A stretch of 50,983 nucleotides of DNA from Candidatus Dadabacteria bacterium (GCA_022819805.1 JAJEGO010000008.1:1-50983); one strand, 5' to 3'; shown: positions 1 to 10,544, numbered from the stretch's first letter. The notes: a model not told the origin generated them from the letters alone. Made by a program: numbers and translations.

Positions 1-37
1 TGTTTATACCGTGACCGGCTTCGCTAAGCTGCTCTGG

Positions 38-106
38 ACTTCCAATCAGTACCGCTCTAAATTTCCAACTAGCACCACCCTAAACTTCCAATCAGCACCG
101 CCCTAA
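38..106. repeat. Three tandem 23-bp repeats, block 1
   Basis: Three head-to-tail copies of a 23-bp unit lie at 38-60, 61-83 and 84-106. The shared core is TTCCAAYYAGYACCRCYCTAA, in which the variable positions are mostly C/T or A/G exchanges. There are no spacers, so it is not a CRISPR array. The block is followed by an AT-rich stretch (107-170) holding the small palindrome CAGAT-caaa-ATCTG at 141-154. Multiple short repeats of this sort occur at the ends of IS21-family insertion sequences, and also as operator arrays; I cannot tell which applies here. Confidence 0.85.
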
Positions 107-170
107 ACTTTTATTTTTCCTGTTATATAACCTTTAATTTCAGATCAAAATCTGAATTATAATTGTAAAA

Positions 171-239
171 ACTTCCAATTAGCACCACCTTGAATTTCCA
201 ATCCATGCCATTTTTAAGTTGCAATCAGCCCCGAAAGAA
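171..239. repeat. Three tandem 23-bp repeats, block 2
   Basis: A second run of the same 23-bp period sits at 171-193, 194-216 and 217-239. The first copy is close to the block 1 units, the second and third are more diverged (TTCCAATCCATGCC and TTGCAATCAGCCCC at the core). The third copy contains the -35 hexamer of the promoter of the downstream ATPase gene, so a protein bound to the repeats would be placed to control that promoter. Function is inference; the period and similarity are seen directly. Confidence 0.75.
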
Positions 240-247
240 CTTATAAT
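219..247 (+). promoter_or_regulatory. Sigma70-type promoter inside repeat block
   Basis: TTGCAA (219-224) and TATAAT (242-247) are separated by 17 bp. The ATG of the ATPase gene begins at 254, only 6 bp after the -10 box, so the transcript would start at or next to the start codon (leaderless) and no Shine-Dalgarno sequence is present. Confidence 0.7.
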
Positions 248-253
248 GGATTT

Positions 254-1582
254 ATGCCCAGTATCGGTTTTTATCCACGCTATATAGAGCAACGTCTCAA
301 AGACGCGTTGGAGGATTCTCCGGTCGTCCTTATTTATGGTCCTCGCCAGTGCGGAAAGACCACTCTGGCACAGACTGTATGCGCACCCGGAAATCCTTCA
401 TGGAATAACGACTCGACAGAACGCAAATACCGGACAGCAAGTCCGGCTGATGATAAATTCGGTGAGTACACGTATATAAGCTTTGACAACAAAGGGCCGC
501 GCGAATTCGCAAAAAACGATCCCGTAGGGTTTGCCTCTGCTCTTCCGCAACGCGTTATTCTGGATGAAGTACAGAAAGTGCCCGAGTTGTTCGAGGCTCT
601 GAAGATAGAAGTGGATCGCAACCGCGTTCCGGGCCGCTTTCTCCTGACCGGTTCAGCCAACGTGCTGCAGGTTCCAGGACTCTCAGATTCGCTCGCGGGC
701 CGTATGCTTATGATTCGTCTGCATCCTCTGGCACAGTGCGAGATGGAGAACCAGCCGCCACCAGGCTTTCTAGACACTCTGTTTGAAAACGGATTCAAGG
801 TTTGCCAGACCAGACGACTGGGCGGGGAACTCGGCGAACGGATATCGGCGGGAGGATATCCTGCCGCGCTCGCTCTGCCGCCCGGTCAACGCCGCTTTGA
901 TTGGTACGACAGCTACATAATGACTCAACTGCTAAAAGACGTAAGCGGCTTTGCAAGGATAAGCACGCTTGAAACATTGCCGCAACTACTTACTATAGCG
1001 GCAACGCGGACCGCAGGCCTGTTCAACGTATCCGGTATAAGTTCATCTTTTGAACTAAGCAGACATACCGTGAAAAGCTACATAAAGCTGCTTGAAATGG
1101 CTTTTCTGCTTGAACGAATACCCCCATGGTACAAAAATCTCAACCTCCGTCTCGTCAAAACCCCGAAACTTCATATGTGCGATACGGGACTAGCGTGCGC
1201 CCTGCTGGGCATAGACGCCGATGGATTGATGCAAAACCGACCCTTGCTGGGTCAGCTTCTGGAAACATTCGTCCTCCAGGAAATGCGTCGCCAGGCAAGC
1301 TGGCATAAAGCTCGTTTGTCATTCTATCACTACCGCGACAGGAAAGGCACTGAGGTAGACATCGTTATTGAGCGCGGAGCTTTAGCGGTAGCAGGTATAG
1401 AAATCAAGGCATCGGGTACAGTTACAAAGGCAGATTTCCGCGGCCTTAACAAGCTTGAAAAAACTGTGGGTCGCCATTTTGTTTGCGGGGCAGTGCTCTA
1501 CGACGGTAACACCTGTCTTAGGTATGGCGATAGAATGTGGGCCATACCTCTTCGTATGCTGTGGGAAAACCCTCAGGCATAG
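254..1582 (+). CDS. AAA ATPase with DUF4143 domain
   Basis: This 442-residue protein belongs to the AAA_14/DUF4143 family of P-loop ATPases, common in bacteria and archaea but with no settled role. The Walker A motif GPRQCGKT is at residues 29-36, the Walker B motif VILDEVQKVP near residue 100 and a sensor-type LLTGSANV near 130. The C-terminal DUF4143 half contains EVDIVIERG...GIEIKAS, which has the spacing of a PD-(D/E)XK nuclease core. Length is normal for the family. The ATG at 254 follows a TATAAT box by 6 bp, implying a leaderless mRNA. It is monocistronic, preceded by 23-bp repeats that overlap its promoter, which suggests that expression is controlled there. Such genes are often variable between strains, consistent with an accessory gene; function unknown. 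Confidence 0.9.
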   Translation: MPSIGFYPRYIEQRLKDALEDSPVVLIYGPRQCGKTTLAQTVCAPGNPSWNNDSTERKYRTASPADDKFGEYTYISFDNKGPREFAKNDPVGFASALPQRVILDEVQKVPELFEALKIEVDRNRVPGRFLLTGSANVLQVPGLSDSLAGRMLMIRLHPLAQCEMENQPPPGFLDTLFENGFKVCQTRRLGGELGERISAGGYPAALALPPGQRRFDWYDSYIMTQLLKDVSGFARISTLETLPQLLTIAATRTAGLFNVSGISSSFELSRHTVKSYIKLLEMAFLLERIPPWYKNLNLRLVKTPKLHMCDTGLACALLGIDADGLMQNRPLLGQLLETFVLQEMRRQASWHKARLSFYHYRDRKGTEVDIVIERGALAVAGIEIKASGTVTKADFRGLNKLEKTVGRHFVCGAVLYDGNTCLRYGDRMWAIPLRMLWENPQA

Positions 1583-1737
1583 CCCGGATTTTTCGCAGAA
1601 GGCAGACAGAAACTGAACCACGAAAAGTTTGTCGGAAAAAGAGAGACAAACAGCCTAAAACTGCATATTCTCATCGAAAGTGAACAGTGATTCTCACTGA
1701 AACTCCAAGTGTTTCCCGGCTGGAATCAACTGAAGTG

Positions 1738-1812
<75 letters not shown>

Positions 1813-1846
1813 GGAAAACCCGAACATGCGTCGAATCACAAAAAAA

Positions 1847-1922
1847 TGGTCGGGGTGAGAGGGCTTGAACCTCCGACCTCAGCATCCCAAATGCTGCGCG
1901 CTCCCAGCTGCGCCACACCCCG
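1847..1922 (-). tRNA. tRNA-Pro (TGG)
   Basis: On the minus strand the acceptor CGGGGTG pairs with CACCCCG; the anticodon loop TTTGGGA gives anticodon TGG (1887-1889). The discriminator is A and the 3' CCA is encoded (1847-1849), unlike the two other tRNAs of the window. A good promoter lies directly upstream. Confidence 0.97.
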
Positions 1923-1937
1923 ATTCAAAAACGAGTA

Positions 1938-1966
1938 ATTATAACGACAGGAACCGAAGAAAACAA
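1938..1966 (-). promoter_or_regulatory. Promoter of the tRNA-Pro/tRNA-Arg unit
   Basis: On the minus strand TTGTTT (1961-1966) and TATAAT (1938-1943) are 17 bp apart. The expected start point is near 1931, about 9 nt before the tRNA-Pro 5' end, which is the usual geometry for a tRNA operon. Confidence 0.65.
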
Positions 1967-1989
1967 AAACCGCAATTCTGATAAAAAGC

Positions 1990-2886
1990 TCAAAAAGCCG
2001 CAAGCCTGTACTTCTTCCAGTACCTTATAAGGCCGCCAGCGTTCATGTGGTAAGGAGCCATAAGAGCATACTTTCTATAGACCTCTTCGTTTACGCCCTC
2101 ACGCTCGAATATCTCGCTGAAGTAGGCGCCGAACTCCTCGGTTATTTCCTCGTCGCCCTTTCCGGCTGACACTCTCTCGCCGATCCACTCAGACCACTCT
2201 TCAAGCTTTTCGGCGGCAGCATCAAGCATGGGACCCACATCCGTGTACCCGCCAAAATGGGTTAGATAAATTATATCGGGGGATATCTCCCTCATCTTGT
2301 CAATGGAAGCGTTCCACTTCTCAAGGTGTATCTCGGGAGGAGGAGTCGCGGGAATCATGGGACCGCCCGCCATCAGGCACCCCGCCGTATCCCCGGTAAA
2401 AAGGGCGTGCTCAATCAGGTAGCAGTGATGATGCCCGGCATGTCCGGCGGTCTCTACAACCCTTATTTCAACGCCCCCGATGTTGATGCTCTGGCCGTCC
2501 TCAATGGCAACCACGCGGTCTTTATCCATTCCCCCAACTTCGCCCCAGAGGCGTTTCATGCTGTCCTCTCCGTATATCCTCGTCGCGGATTTCATAAGTT
2601 TTTCCGGCTCTATGAGGTGCGGAGCTCCAACCGGGTGAACGTATATCGTCGAACCCGTCTCGGCGAGACGCCAGGCGCCTCCAGAATGATCGAGGTGGAT
2701 GTGGGTTACGAACACGTGCTTCACATCCGAGGGGGCGTATCCCAGATCCGAAAGCCCGCTTTTGAGATTCTCAAACACGGTCTCGGGACCCGTCTCTATA
2801 AGTATCGGCCCCTCGCCGGTTTCGATAACGTAAGAGGCTATCGTTTCAGTCATAAAGAAATTAAGGTCAATGATCTTTAAGTCCAT
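1990..2886 (-). CDS. MBL-fold metallo-hydrolase
   Basis: A 298-residue metallo-beta-lactamase-fold hydrolase. The metal motif THIHLDH supplies His62, His64, Asp66 and His67; the second histidine lies in AGHAGHHH (149-154), the bridging aspartate in TGDTAG (Asp166) and the last histidine in LTHFGG (His210). This is the complete set for a dinuclear zinc site, so it should be active. The fold family includes thioesterases, lactonases and glyoxalase II types; the substrate cannot be read from the sequence. The start codon ATG is preceded by AGGAGG at good spacing. It lies 31 bp downstream of a small exported protein gene on the same strand. No signal peptide is seen, so it is cytoplasmic. Confidence 0.9.
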   Translation of the reverse strand: MDLKIIDLNFFMTETIASYVIETGEGPILIETGPETVFENLKSGLSDLGYAPSDVKHVFVTHIHLDHSGGAWRLAETGSTIYVHPVGAPHLIEPEKLMKSATRIYGEDSMKRLWGEVGGMDKDRVVAIEDGQSINIGGVEIRVVETAGHAGHHHCYLIEHALFTGDTAGCLMAGGPMIPATPPPEIHLEKWNASIDKMREISPDIIYLTHFGGYTDVGPMLDAAAEKLEEWSEWIGERVSAGKGDEEITEEFGAYFSEIFEREGVNEEVYRKYALMAPYHMNAGGLIRYWKKYRLAAF

Positions 2887-2917
2887 TTAGTTTTGTCCTC
2901 CTGCATTTGTTCCTTGT

Positions 2918-3379
2918 TTAGAATCCGAAACGTAAACCTGCGTGAAAAGTAGTATTGTCGACTGATAGTGAGTCTATTATGTCGCTGCTTCGGGCGATCC
3001 CCAGTTTCAGCCTTGCGCTCTCTCCCAGGTTAACAAAACCCGCCAGGGCCAACGCAGTATTGCCTACGCAAGGGTCCCCGCCCTTCACCGGGTAAGAGGT
3101 ACCGTTTGTATAGTGACTTACGCCCATGCCCAGTTTCACTCCCGCCACCTTGAAGCCCGCTCCCCCCGTAAACACGCTGATATTGTCAAGCTCCGAGTAC
3201 TTTTCATTAAACGGGGTGTGCGACGCGCTTACGTCAAACGTAACTTTTTGATGAACAAGTTCCGGCACCGCGTGGATTGCCAGATTGTTGTTCTCAACGG
3301 TACTGCAATCGTTTGCGGTTGCCAGTGCCGGCATAATAGCTATTAAGCCCGCTATCAGGACCAGCTTGATTTTATACAT
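2918..3379 (-). CDS. Small exported beta-barrel-like protein
   Basis: A 153-residue protein of unknown function. It begins with a Sec signal peptide (MYKIKLVLIAGLIAIMPALA, cleavage expected after ATA near residue 22). The mature part is rich in alternating polar/hydrophobic segments and glycine, for example VAGVKLGMGVSHY and HAGLRFGF, and ends in phenylalanine, as outer-membrane beta-barrels do. The ATG at 3379 is chosen because AAGGAGG sits 8 bp before it; an in-frame TTG lies 18 bp further upstream but would place that ribosome site inside the gene. Two cysteines occur in the mature part. A porin-like or autotransporter-like role is only inference. Confidence 0.75.
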   Translation of the reverse strand: MYKIKLVLIAGLIAIMPALATANDCSTVENNNLAIHAVPELVHQKVTFDVSASHTPFNEKYSELDNISVFTGGAGFKVAGVKLGMGVSHYTNGTSYPVKGGDPCVGNTALALAGFVNLGESARLKLGIARSSDIIDSLSVDNTTFHAGLRFGF

Positions 3380-3518
3380 TTCACTGCCTCCTTTCAACTA
3401 GAACCAGACCTTTTACACCCGATGGTCACTAAATCAGGATAATTTTTCCTTTTTAAATGTTTTTGGCAATTATCTCGATTTTTCGAAAAAGCAATACCCC
3501 TCGGGACAACGGTATCCC

Positions 3519-4610
3519 TCACGCACCGGCTTTCACCCGGCCGGAGTCAACGAAAAACGAGTGAAACTCCCCGCGACGGGGTATCTCGTCTTTGTCAGTC
3601 GAGGTGACAAAAACCTGCCCCGTAAATTCCGATAGCGTCTGGAAAAGAAAACTCCTGCGTTTCATGTCGAGTTCGCTCGTTATGTCATCGAGAAGAAGTA
3701 TGGGGTTAGTTCCCGTATGCTCCTTAAAAAGCCTTATCTCGGAGGCCTTAAGCGCCAGAACCAGGTTTTTTGACTGTCCCTGCGAGGCGAAGCGCGAAGC
3801 ATTCTGTCCGTTCAGCAGAAAACCGACCCGGTCCCTGTGGGGACCGACGGTCGTGTGACCCCTTTTTCTGTCCAAAGGGAAATTTTTCGAAAGCGCTTCT
3901 CTTATTCCCTCGCCGATATCCTCCCTACGCTCAAAAGAAAACCCGTAGCTTACGCGCGCTGAGGTGTCTGATTCGCCATGCTCTCCGTAAACTTCTGCGA
4001 GCTTGCGGTTAAAGCTTTTTATCATCTCGATGCGCCTGCTTACTATATCGGCTCCGTACCGCGCTATCTGCTCGTCCCAGAGTTCCACGGAAAGCGAAGA
4101 CACTTTTTCCCCCGAGCCGAGCATGTGGTTCCTCTGGCCGACGGCTCTCTGGTAATCGCGAAGCTGCTTGATGTGGGCCGGGTAAATAGCGCTTATAACG
4201 GAATCAAGATAATTTCTCCTCGCTTGAAGCCCTCCCTTTACTATCTCTATGTCCGAGGGGAGAAACAAAACGACTTTGAATCGGCCGAAGTGCTGGCTTA
4301 TGCTTCGCACGGTCTTTGAGTTAAGCCGCGTGTGGCGGCCCTCCTTCTTCACGGTTATGTGCACTTCATTAAGACCGTTTCCCGAAAGAATTTCCCCTTT
4401 TACGAGCGAAGCTTCGCAGCCGAAGCGCACAAGTTCAGAGTTTTTCGCTCCCGAAAAAGGCCGAAGCCCGCAGACAAGATATATGGCTTCGAGAAGATTG
4501 GTTTTCCCCTGGGCGTTTCGGCCGTGGATAACGTTCAGTCCCGGATAAAAGGGAAGAGAAAGGCTCTCGTAATTCCTGTAGTTTCTGAGGCTCAGATGTT
4601 TGAGTTGCAC
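3519..4610 (-). CDS. recF: DNA repair protein RecF
   Basis: RecF is the SMC-like ATPase that loads RecA at single-strand gaps with RecO and RecR. I place the start at a GTG (4610), giving 363 residues with Walker A GRNAQGKT at 30-37, exactly where RecF proteins carry it; an upstream ATG at 4679 would add 23 residues without family similarity and would leave only 41 bp to the divergent cdc48-like gene. The C-terminal ABC-type Walker B LLLDDITSELD is intact. Neither start has a convincing Shine-Dalgarno sequence. The gene stands outside the usual dnaA-dnaN-recF-gyrB neighbourhood, next to a divergent AAA ATPase gene. Confidence 0.93.
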   Translation of the reverse strand: MQLKHLSLRNYRNYESLSLPFYPGLNVIHGRNAQGKTNLLEAIYLVCGLRPFSGAKNSELVRFGCEASLVKGEILSGNGLNEVHITVKKEGRHTRLNSKTVRSISQHFGRFKVVLFLPSDIEIVKGGLQARRNYLDSVISAIYPAHIKQLRDYQRAVGQRNHMLGSGEKVSSLSVELWDEQIARYGADIVSRRIEMIKSFNRKLAEVYGEHGESDTSARVSYGFSFERREDIGEGIREALSKNFPLDRKRGHTTVGPHRDRVGFLLNGQNASRFASQGQSKNLVLALKASEIRLFKEHTGTNPILLLDDITSELDMKRRSFLFQTLSEFTGQVFVTSTDKDEIPRRGEFHSFFVDSGRVKAGA

Positions 4611-4720
4611 TTGATTAGCTGACCGTATTCCCCCGGGAAAAATCGCATCTACGCTTCCCACAGGTGCTTTCTTGACCATAAAATTTTAAGCGTTAATATC
4701 TTTTTTGAAAGGTAAGGCTA

Positions 4721-6820
4721 ATGATATCGCTTAAAATATCGGAAATCCACTCAAAGGACTGGGGAAAGGGTTACGCCAGGATCAGCACTCTGGACATGAA
4801 GGAACTCGGCCTCACGTCCTGGGACCTCATACAGATAGACGGCAGGAAAAAAACCGTTGTGAGAGCCCTGCCGCTTGACGCGGATGAACTGGAAGCAGAG
4901 TCCGTAATAGAAATAGATACGGTAACGAGAGAAAACGCGGGAGTGGAGCTTGACGACATAGTAATAGTAACAAAAGCAGACGTTGAGAAGGCAAGCAGGA
5001 TAACCCTGTGTCCGAGGGACAAGGCCTTTCTCTACGACCCAGCCAAAAGCAAGCGTCTTTCCGACAGACTTGAAGGGCTTGCGGTGACGGCCGGGGACAG
5101 AGTGTCGGTCAGGGTGTCCTCCGCCAAGATCGAAGATTTCGACGTGCTTACCACCATGCCTGAACACTCGGTGGTCATAAGCCAGAAAACCCGCATGGAC
5201 GTAATACAGAGGCCGAGGACCAAGGTAGATGCGGAGAGGGTCTCATACGCGGAGATAGGAGGACTTTCAAGCCAGATAAGAAGAATAAAGGAGATTCTTG
5301 AACTTCCGATACGCTTCCCCTCGCTTTTTGAAAAACTTGGGGTTCAGCCGTCCAGGGGAGTCCTTCTCACAGGACCCCCGGGAAGCGGAAAAACCCTGCT
5401 TGCAAGGGCCATAGCGTTTGAGACGAATTCAAATTTCCAGGTAATAAACGGCCCCGAGGTAATCCAGAGGTTCTACGGAGAAAGCGAAGCCAAGCTGCGC
5501 GAGATATTCGAGAACGCGACCAAGAATCAGCCTTCGATAATATTTCTTGATGAACTCGACGCGATAGCTCCCCGCCGGGACAAGGTAACGGGAGACGTGG
5601 AGAAAAGGGTGGTGGCGCAGCTTCTCTCACTTATGGACGGACTCACACACAGGGGAAACGTTACGGTTATCGGAGCCACCAATCTTCCCGACATGATTGA
5701 TCCGGCGCTGCGCCGCCCGGGCAGGTTTGACAGGGAAATTCACCTTCCGGTTCCCGATACCAAGGCCCGTCTCGAGATATTTCAGGTTCACTCAAGAAGC
5801 ATGCCCCTTTCAAACGACGTGGATCTTCAGAGACTCTCTGAGCTTTCAAGCGGTTACGTGGGAGCCGATATAGAAAATCTCTGCAGGGAGGCGGCCATAA
5901 ATTCCCTTACCAACGTTCTGCCGGACATGGAGCAGGATGCTGACTCCGATGACGCGCACAGTTTTCTTGTCGAAGTCAGCATGGAAGACTTCCTTGAGGC
6001 GCTTCGGAGTATCCATCCCTCCGCAATAAGGGAGATAGTGGCCGAGATACCTAAAACCTCCTGGGATGACGTGGGAGGTCTTGAGGACGTGAAAAGTGAT
6101 TTGATTGAATCCGTGATATGGCCGATGAAGCACAGGAATTTCTACGAAGCTCTCGACGTAACGTCACCGAAGGGAATACTGCTTCACGGTCCACCGGGAA
6201 CGGGAAAGACCCTTCTGGCAAAAGCGCTTGCCAACAGAACGGAAGTCAACTTCATTTCCATAAAGGGAGCGGAACTTCTCTCCAAATATGTCGGCGAGTC
6301 GGAGCGTGCCGTCAGGGAAGTTTTCAAAAAGGCAAAGCAGGTTTCCCCGTGCATAGTGTTTTTCGATGAACTCGACGCTCTTTGCCCCAGACGCTCAGAG
6401 TCCAACTCGACCCGCGTAAGCGAAAGGGTCGTAAGCCAGCTGCTTGCCGAAATCGACGGGGTTGAGGAACTTCCGGATGTTCTTGTGCTGGCCGCGACAA
6501 ACAGAATTGACATGATCGAACCGGCACTCCTCAGACCGGGGAGATTCGACCTGGTGGTTGAGATTCCCACTCCGTCAAAACAGGAAATTCTTGAGATTCT
6601 GAAAATCCATACCCGGAAAAAACCCCTCAGCACGGACGTGAAAATCCCCGCGCTTGCAGAACAGCTGGAGGGCAGAACCGGAGCGGACGTAAGACTTGTA
6701 TGCAACAGAGCTTCCCTGCACGCAATAAAAGAGCATCTGGGGAAAAGCAGAAAAGTCATAAAGCTCTGCAAAAGACATTTTGACCTGGCGCTTTCAGAAC
6801 TCCAGAAAAGAAGCGTTTAA
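4721..6820 (+). CDS. CDC48/VCP-like double AAA ATPase
   Basis: This 699-residue protein has the architecture of archaeal VAT/CDC48: an N-terminal substrate-recognition region (about 1-185, starting with the double-psi barrel segment WGKGYARI), then two AAA modules. D1 has Walker A GPPGSGKT at 218-225, Walker [15 protein letters not shown] and the [10 protein letters not shown] second-region motif; D2 has GPPGTGKT at 490-497, [14 protein letters not shown] and LRPGRFD. All catalytic motifs are complete, so a hexameric unfoldase is expected. The start follows GGTAAGG by a few bases. The C-terminus lacks an obvious HbYX proteasome-docking tail, ending in LQKRSV. CDC48-type proteins are general in archaea and eukaryotes but patchy in bacteria. 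The gene is divergent from recF and 29 bp before a prepilin peptidase gene. Confidence 0.93.
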   Translation: MISLKISEIHSKDWGKGYARISTLDMKELGLTSWDLIQIDGRKKTVVRALPLDADELEAESVIEIDTVTRENAGVELDDIVIVTKADVEKASRITLCPRDKAFLYDPAKSKRLSDRLEGLAVTAGDRVSVRVSSAKIEDFDVLTTMPEHSVVISQKTRMDVIQRPRTKVDAERVSYAEIGGLSSQIRRIKEILELPIRFPSLFEKLGVQPSRGVLLTGPPGSGKTLLARAIAFETNSNFQVINGPEVIQRFYGESEAKLREIFENATKNQPSIIFLDELDAIAPRRDKVTGDVEKRVVAQLLSLMDGLTHRGNVTVIGATNLPDMIDPALRRPGRFDREIHLPVPDTKARLEIFQVHSRSMPLSNDVDLQRLSELSSGYVGADIENLCREAAINSLTNVLPDMEQDADSDDAHSFLVEVSMEDFLEALRSIHPSAIREIVAEIPKTSWDDVGGLEDVKSDLIESVIWPMKHRNFYEALDVTSPKGILLHGPPGTGKTLLAKALANRTEVNFISIKGAELLSKYVGESERAVREVFKKAKQVSPCIVFFDELDALCPRRSESNSTRVSERVVSQLLAEIDGVEELPDVLVLAATNRIDMIEPALLRPGRFDLVVEIPTPSKQEILEILKIHTRKKPLSTDVKIPALAEQLEGRTGADVRLVCNRASLHAIKEHLGKSRKVIKLCKRHFDLALSELQKRSV

Positions 6821-6849
6821 CAAAAGCAGTAACCAAGACAGGAGTCCCC

Positions 6850-7716
6850 TTGGAAAGTTCTTTTTTCTTTCTCGACAGCATTATTCCCGAAGTATGGTTT
6901 TTCATCCTGGGAGCGGTACTTGGAAGCTTCGCTAACGTCTGCGTAAGGAGGGTTCCAGCAGGGGTCTCCATAGTCTCTCCCCGTTCCCGCTGCGCCAGTT
7001 GCGAAACCCCAATCCGGGCCCATCACAACATTCCGCTTCTAAGCTGGGTCTTCCTCGGGGGCAAATGCGCCTACTGCGAAGAGCGGATATCGATCGAGTA
7101 TCCGCTCACAGAACTTCTGTGCGGAGTGCTGGCGCTTCTTCTCTACAGGGAATTTGGAATCTCTCTTGAACTCCTTTTCTACCTGGGACTTTGCCTAGGG
7201 CTCGTTGTCATAACGCTGATAGACATAAGACACCTGATCATTCCTGACGTGATAACCCTTCCGGGAATAGTGGCCGGAGTGGCGCTAAACGCGGTCAGAA
7301 CCGACTGGGGAGCCGCCGGGGAAGCGGTTTTCTCTTCGGGGCTTGCCGATTTTCTGCCCGCAATGGCAAATATCGCGATTTTCAACTCAATATGGGGAGC
7401 ACTGCTTGGAGGAGGAGCTTTTTTGCTTATCGCTGCCGTGTACAGAACGGTAAGAAAAAAAGAAGGAATGGGAATGGGGGACGTGAAGCTTGTCGCGATG
7501 CTGGGCGCTTTTTTCGGGATGTGGGGGGTGCTGGTCGTAATATTTCTCAGTTCCATTCTGGGAACCCTGGTCGGACTCTCGGTTATAATACTGCGCAGGA
7601 AAGATCCGGGACACGCCATCGCCTACGGTCCCTTTCTTTCCCTCTCGGCCGTTTTGTATCTGCTAGGAGAAGATCTTTTTCTTCTTGCCGGAATAAACAT
7701 CGGGCCGCTTGGATAG
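6850..7716 (+). CDS. pilD: Prepilin peptidase / N-methyltransferase (A24)
   Basis: A 288-residue polytopic membrane aspartyl protease that cleaves and N-methylates type IV prepilins and type II secretion pseudopilins. The N-terminal cytoplasmic domain has the zinc tetracysteine CASC...CAYC; the two catalytic aspartates are in the DIRHLIIPD segment and in GMGDVK. The first membrane segment FFILGAVLGSFANVCVRRVP is typical. The start is a TTG preceded by GGAG (6841-6844). No pilin or secretion genes are nearby, so its substrates are encoded elsewhere. A cytoplasmic-membrane location is certain from about eight hydrophobic segments. The next gene starts 4 bp after its stop codon. Confidence 0.93.
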   Translation: MESSFFFLDSIIPEVWFFILGAVLGSFANVCVRRVPAGVSIVSPRSRCASCETPIRAHHNIPLLSWVFLGGKCAYCEERISIEYPLTELLCGVLALLLYREFGISLELLFYLGLCLGLVVITLIDIRHLIIPDVITLPGIVAGVALNAVRTDWGAAGEAVFSSGLADFLPAMANIAIFNSIWGALLGGGAFLLIAAVYRTVRKKEGMGMGDVKLVAMLGAFFGMWGVLVVIFLSSILGTLVGLSVIILRRKDPGHAIAYGPFLSLSAVLYLLGEDLFLLAGINIGPLG

Positions 7717-7720
7717 AACC

Positions 7721-8536
7721 ATGAACAGGATAATCAAAAACCTTTTTCTTCTGGTCGTCATAGTTATCGCGGCCAAGTTTCTGCTTACGGTCTTCGGAAA
7801 AGATATCTCCACCGGATACCAGGAAAAAATAGTCCTTGGGAACTGGACGGAACAGAGCATAGAAACCCTTATGGAGCAGGCCGGCGCAGAAGATGGTACC
7901 GAAGCGAAAATAGAATTTCTCTCGGAGAGTTTTCTTGAGACTCCCTACGCGGGAAACACCCTGGGGGGAGGAAGCGGCGAGACGGAACAGCTTACAGTGG
8001 ATCTCTCGGGACTCGACTGCTTTACCTATATTGACTACGTGGAATCGCTGAGACTGTCCGGAAGTTTCGGGGAATTCAAGGAAAAGCTCGCGAAGATCAG
8101 ATACAAAGACGGCGTGGTGCGGTGGGATAAAAGGAAACACTTTTTCTCCGACTGGGTGAGAGGAAACAAGAAAAACGCGCATGACGTCACCCGGGAAATC
8201 GGAAACGATGCCGCGGTGACGGTGACCAAGGAGTTAAACAGGAAAACAGACGGCTCCCTCTGGCTTCCGGATCTTGCGACAGTAAAAAGGGATATAAGCC
8301 ACATTCCCTCTGAGAAAATCAGCTCCCAGGTACTCGAAGGCATAGAGACCGGAGACTACCTAGGAATCTACTCCGATAGAGACGGTCTTGACGTCTCTCA
8401 CACTGGAATCGCAGTGAGAAAGGACGGCGGGATCTATCTGCGTCACGCTTCTTTGGTGCATAAAAAAGTTCTTGACGAGGAACTTGCCGCCTACATGAGA
8501 AACAAGCCTGGACTTTTGGTATACAGGGTAAAGTAG
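7721..8536 (+). CDS. DUF1460 (NlpC/P60-like) amidase family protein
   Basis: A 271-residue exported protein of the DUF1460 family, related to N-acetylmuramoyl-L-alanine amidases of NlpC/P60 fold. A hydrophobic N-terminal segment (LFLLVVIVIAAKFLLTVF) acts as signal or anchor, so the protein is periplasmic. The catalytic cysteine is Cys100 in LDCFTYIDY, with candidate histidines His227 (DVSHTGIAV) and His242 (YLRHAS), the order expected for the family. The ATG at 7721 was chosen; an in-frame TTG at 7709 would overlap the prepilin peptidase gene. Likely co-transcribed with that gene. The physiological cell-wall substrate is not known. Confidence 0.8.
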   Translation: MNRIIKNLFLLVVIVIAAKFLLTVFGKDISTGYQEKIVLGNWTEQSIETLMEQAGAEDGTEAKIEFLSESFLETPYAGNTLGGGSGETEQLTVDLSGLDCFTYIDYVESLRLSGSFGEFKEKLAKIRYKDGVVRWDKRKHFFSDWVRGNKKNAHDVTREIGNDAAVTVTKELNRKTDGSLWLPDLATVKRDISHIPSEKISSQVLEGIETGDYLGIYSDRDGLDVSHTGIAVRKDGGIYLRHASLVHKKVLDEELAAYMRNKPGLLVYRVK

Positions 8537-8603
8537 TCGATTATGTGGTAGAATCAGAACTGCCCCCGGACGGGGCATTACAGCAATCGAAGGAGGCGGG
8601 TTA

Positions 8604-9020
8604 ATGTCTTTAGACGTAAAGGAACTCACGCAATGTCTTAAGGAAGTGCAAAAAGCGCAGAAATCCCTCGACAATCTTCTTGACTTCGTAGACCTGATGA
8701 AAAACGTAAAGGAATCTTTTCCGGGAGATGTTGTGACTCCGGCCGAGAAGATCAAGGAAACTTCAAGCGCCGCGGCACCTCACTTAAAGGAAATAAAGGC
8801 CATTTTTGACGGGGAACTTAACAAGCTTCCGATAAACGAAGAAGAGGTTTCCGACGCAACGAAAAAACTGGTGCTTTACCACGGAGATCACATGCAGGTT
8901 CTTATCTGGGCAGAGCAGCAGAAGGCGAACCACGAACCGGACTCCTACTGGTGGAAATACTGGGACGGCATAACGGGAAACGTAAAAAAAGACATGGCGG
9001 AACATCAAAAACAGCTCTGA
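8604..9020 (+). CDS. Hypothetical helical protein
   Basis: A 138-residue protein I do not recognise. It has no signal peptide or membrane segment. The composition is rich in Lys, Glu, Leu and Ala with heptad-like stretches (LKEVQKAQKSLDNLLDFV), followed by a tryptophan/histidine-rich C-terminal half (YHGDHMQVLIWAEQQ, SYWWKYWDG). AAGGAGG precedes the ATG at ideal distance, so translation should be strong. A short GC hairpin (TGCCCC-cggac-GGGGCA, 8561-8577) lies in the leader. It stands between the DUF1460 gene and obgE; no function can be assigned. Confidence 0.7.
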   Translation: MSLDVKELTQCLKEVQKAQKSLDNLLDFVDLMKNVKESFPGDVVTPAEKIKETSSAAAPHLKEIKAIFDGELNKLPINEEEVSDATKKLVLYHGDHMQVLIWAEQQKANHEPDSYWWKYWDGITGNVKKDMAEHQKQL

Positions 9021-9091
9021 GGCTTCTTCTCAGACACAGTCGTCCGAAAAACCGTCCGGCCATCTCCGAGACCGAAGCCACCGCAAGATGA

Positions 9092-10532
<1,441 letters not shown>

Positions 10533-10544
10533 AAGAAACAAACC

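Noticed and set aside
38-239. CRISPR-like array
   Set aside because: The 23-bp units are directly adjacent without spacers, and no cas genes are present.
1685-1699. Terminator of the tRNA-Arg transcript
   Set aside because: CAGTGA-ttc-TCACTG is an inverted repeat beyond the tRNA, but neither side has a T tract, so it was not called.
8561-8577. Rho-independent terminator after the DUF1460 gene
   Set aside because: The hairpin TGCCCC-GGGGCA is only 6 bp and has no T-run after it.
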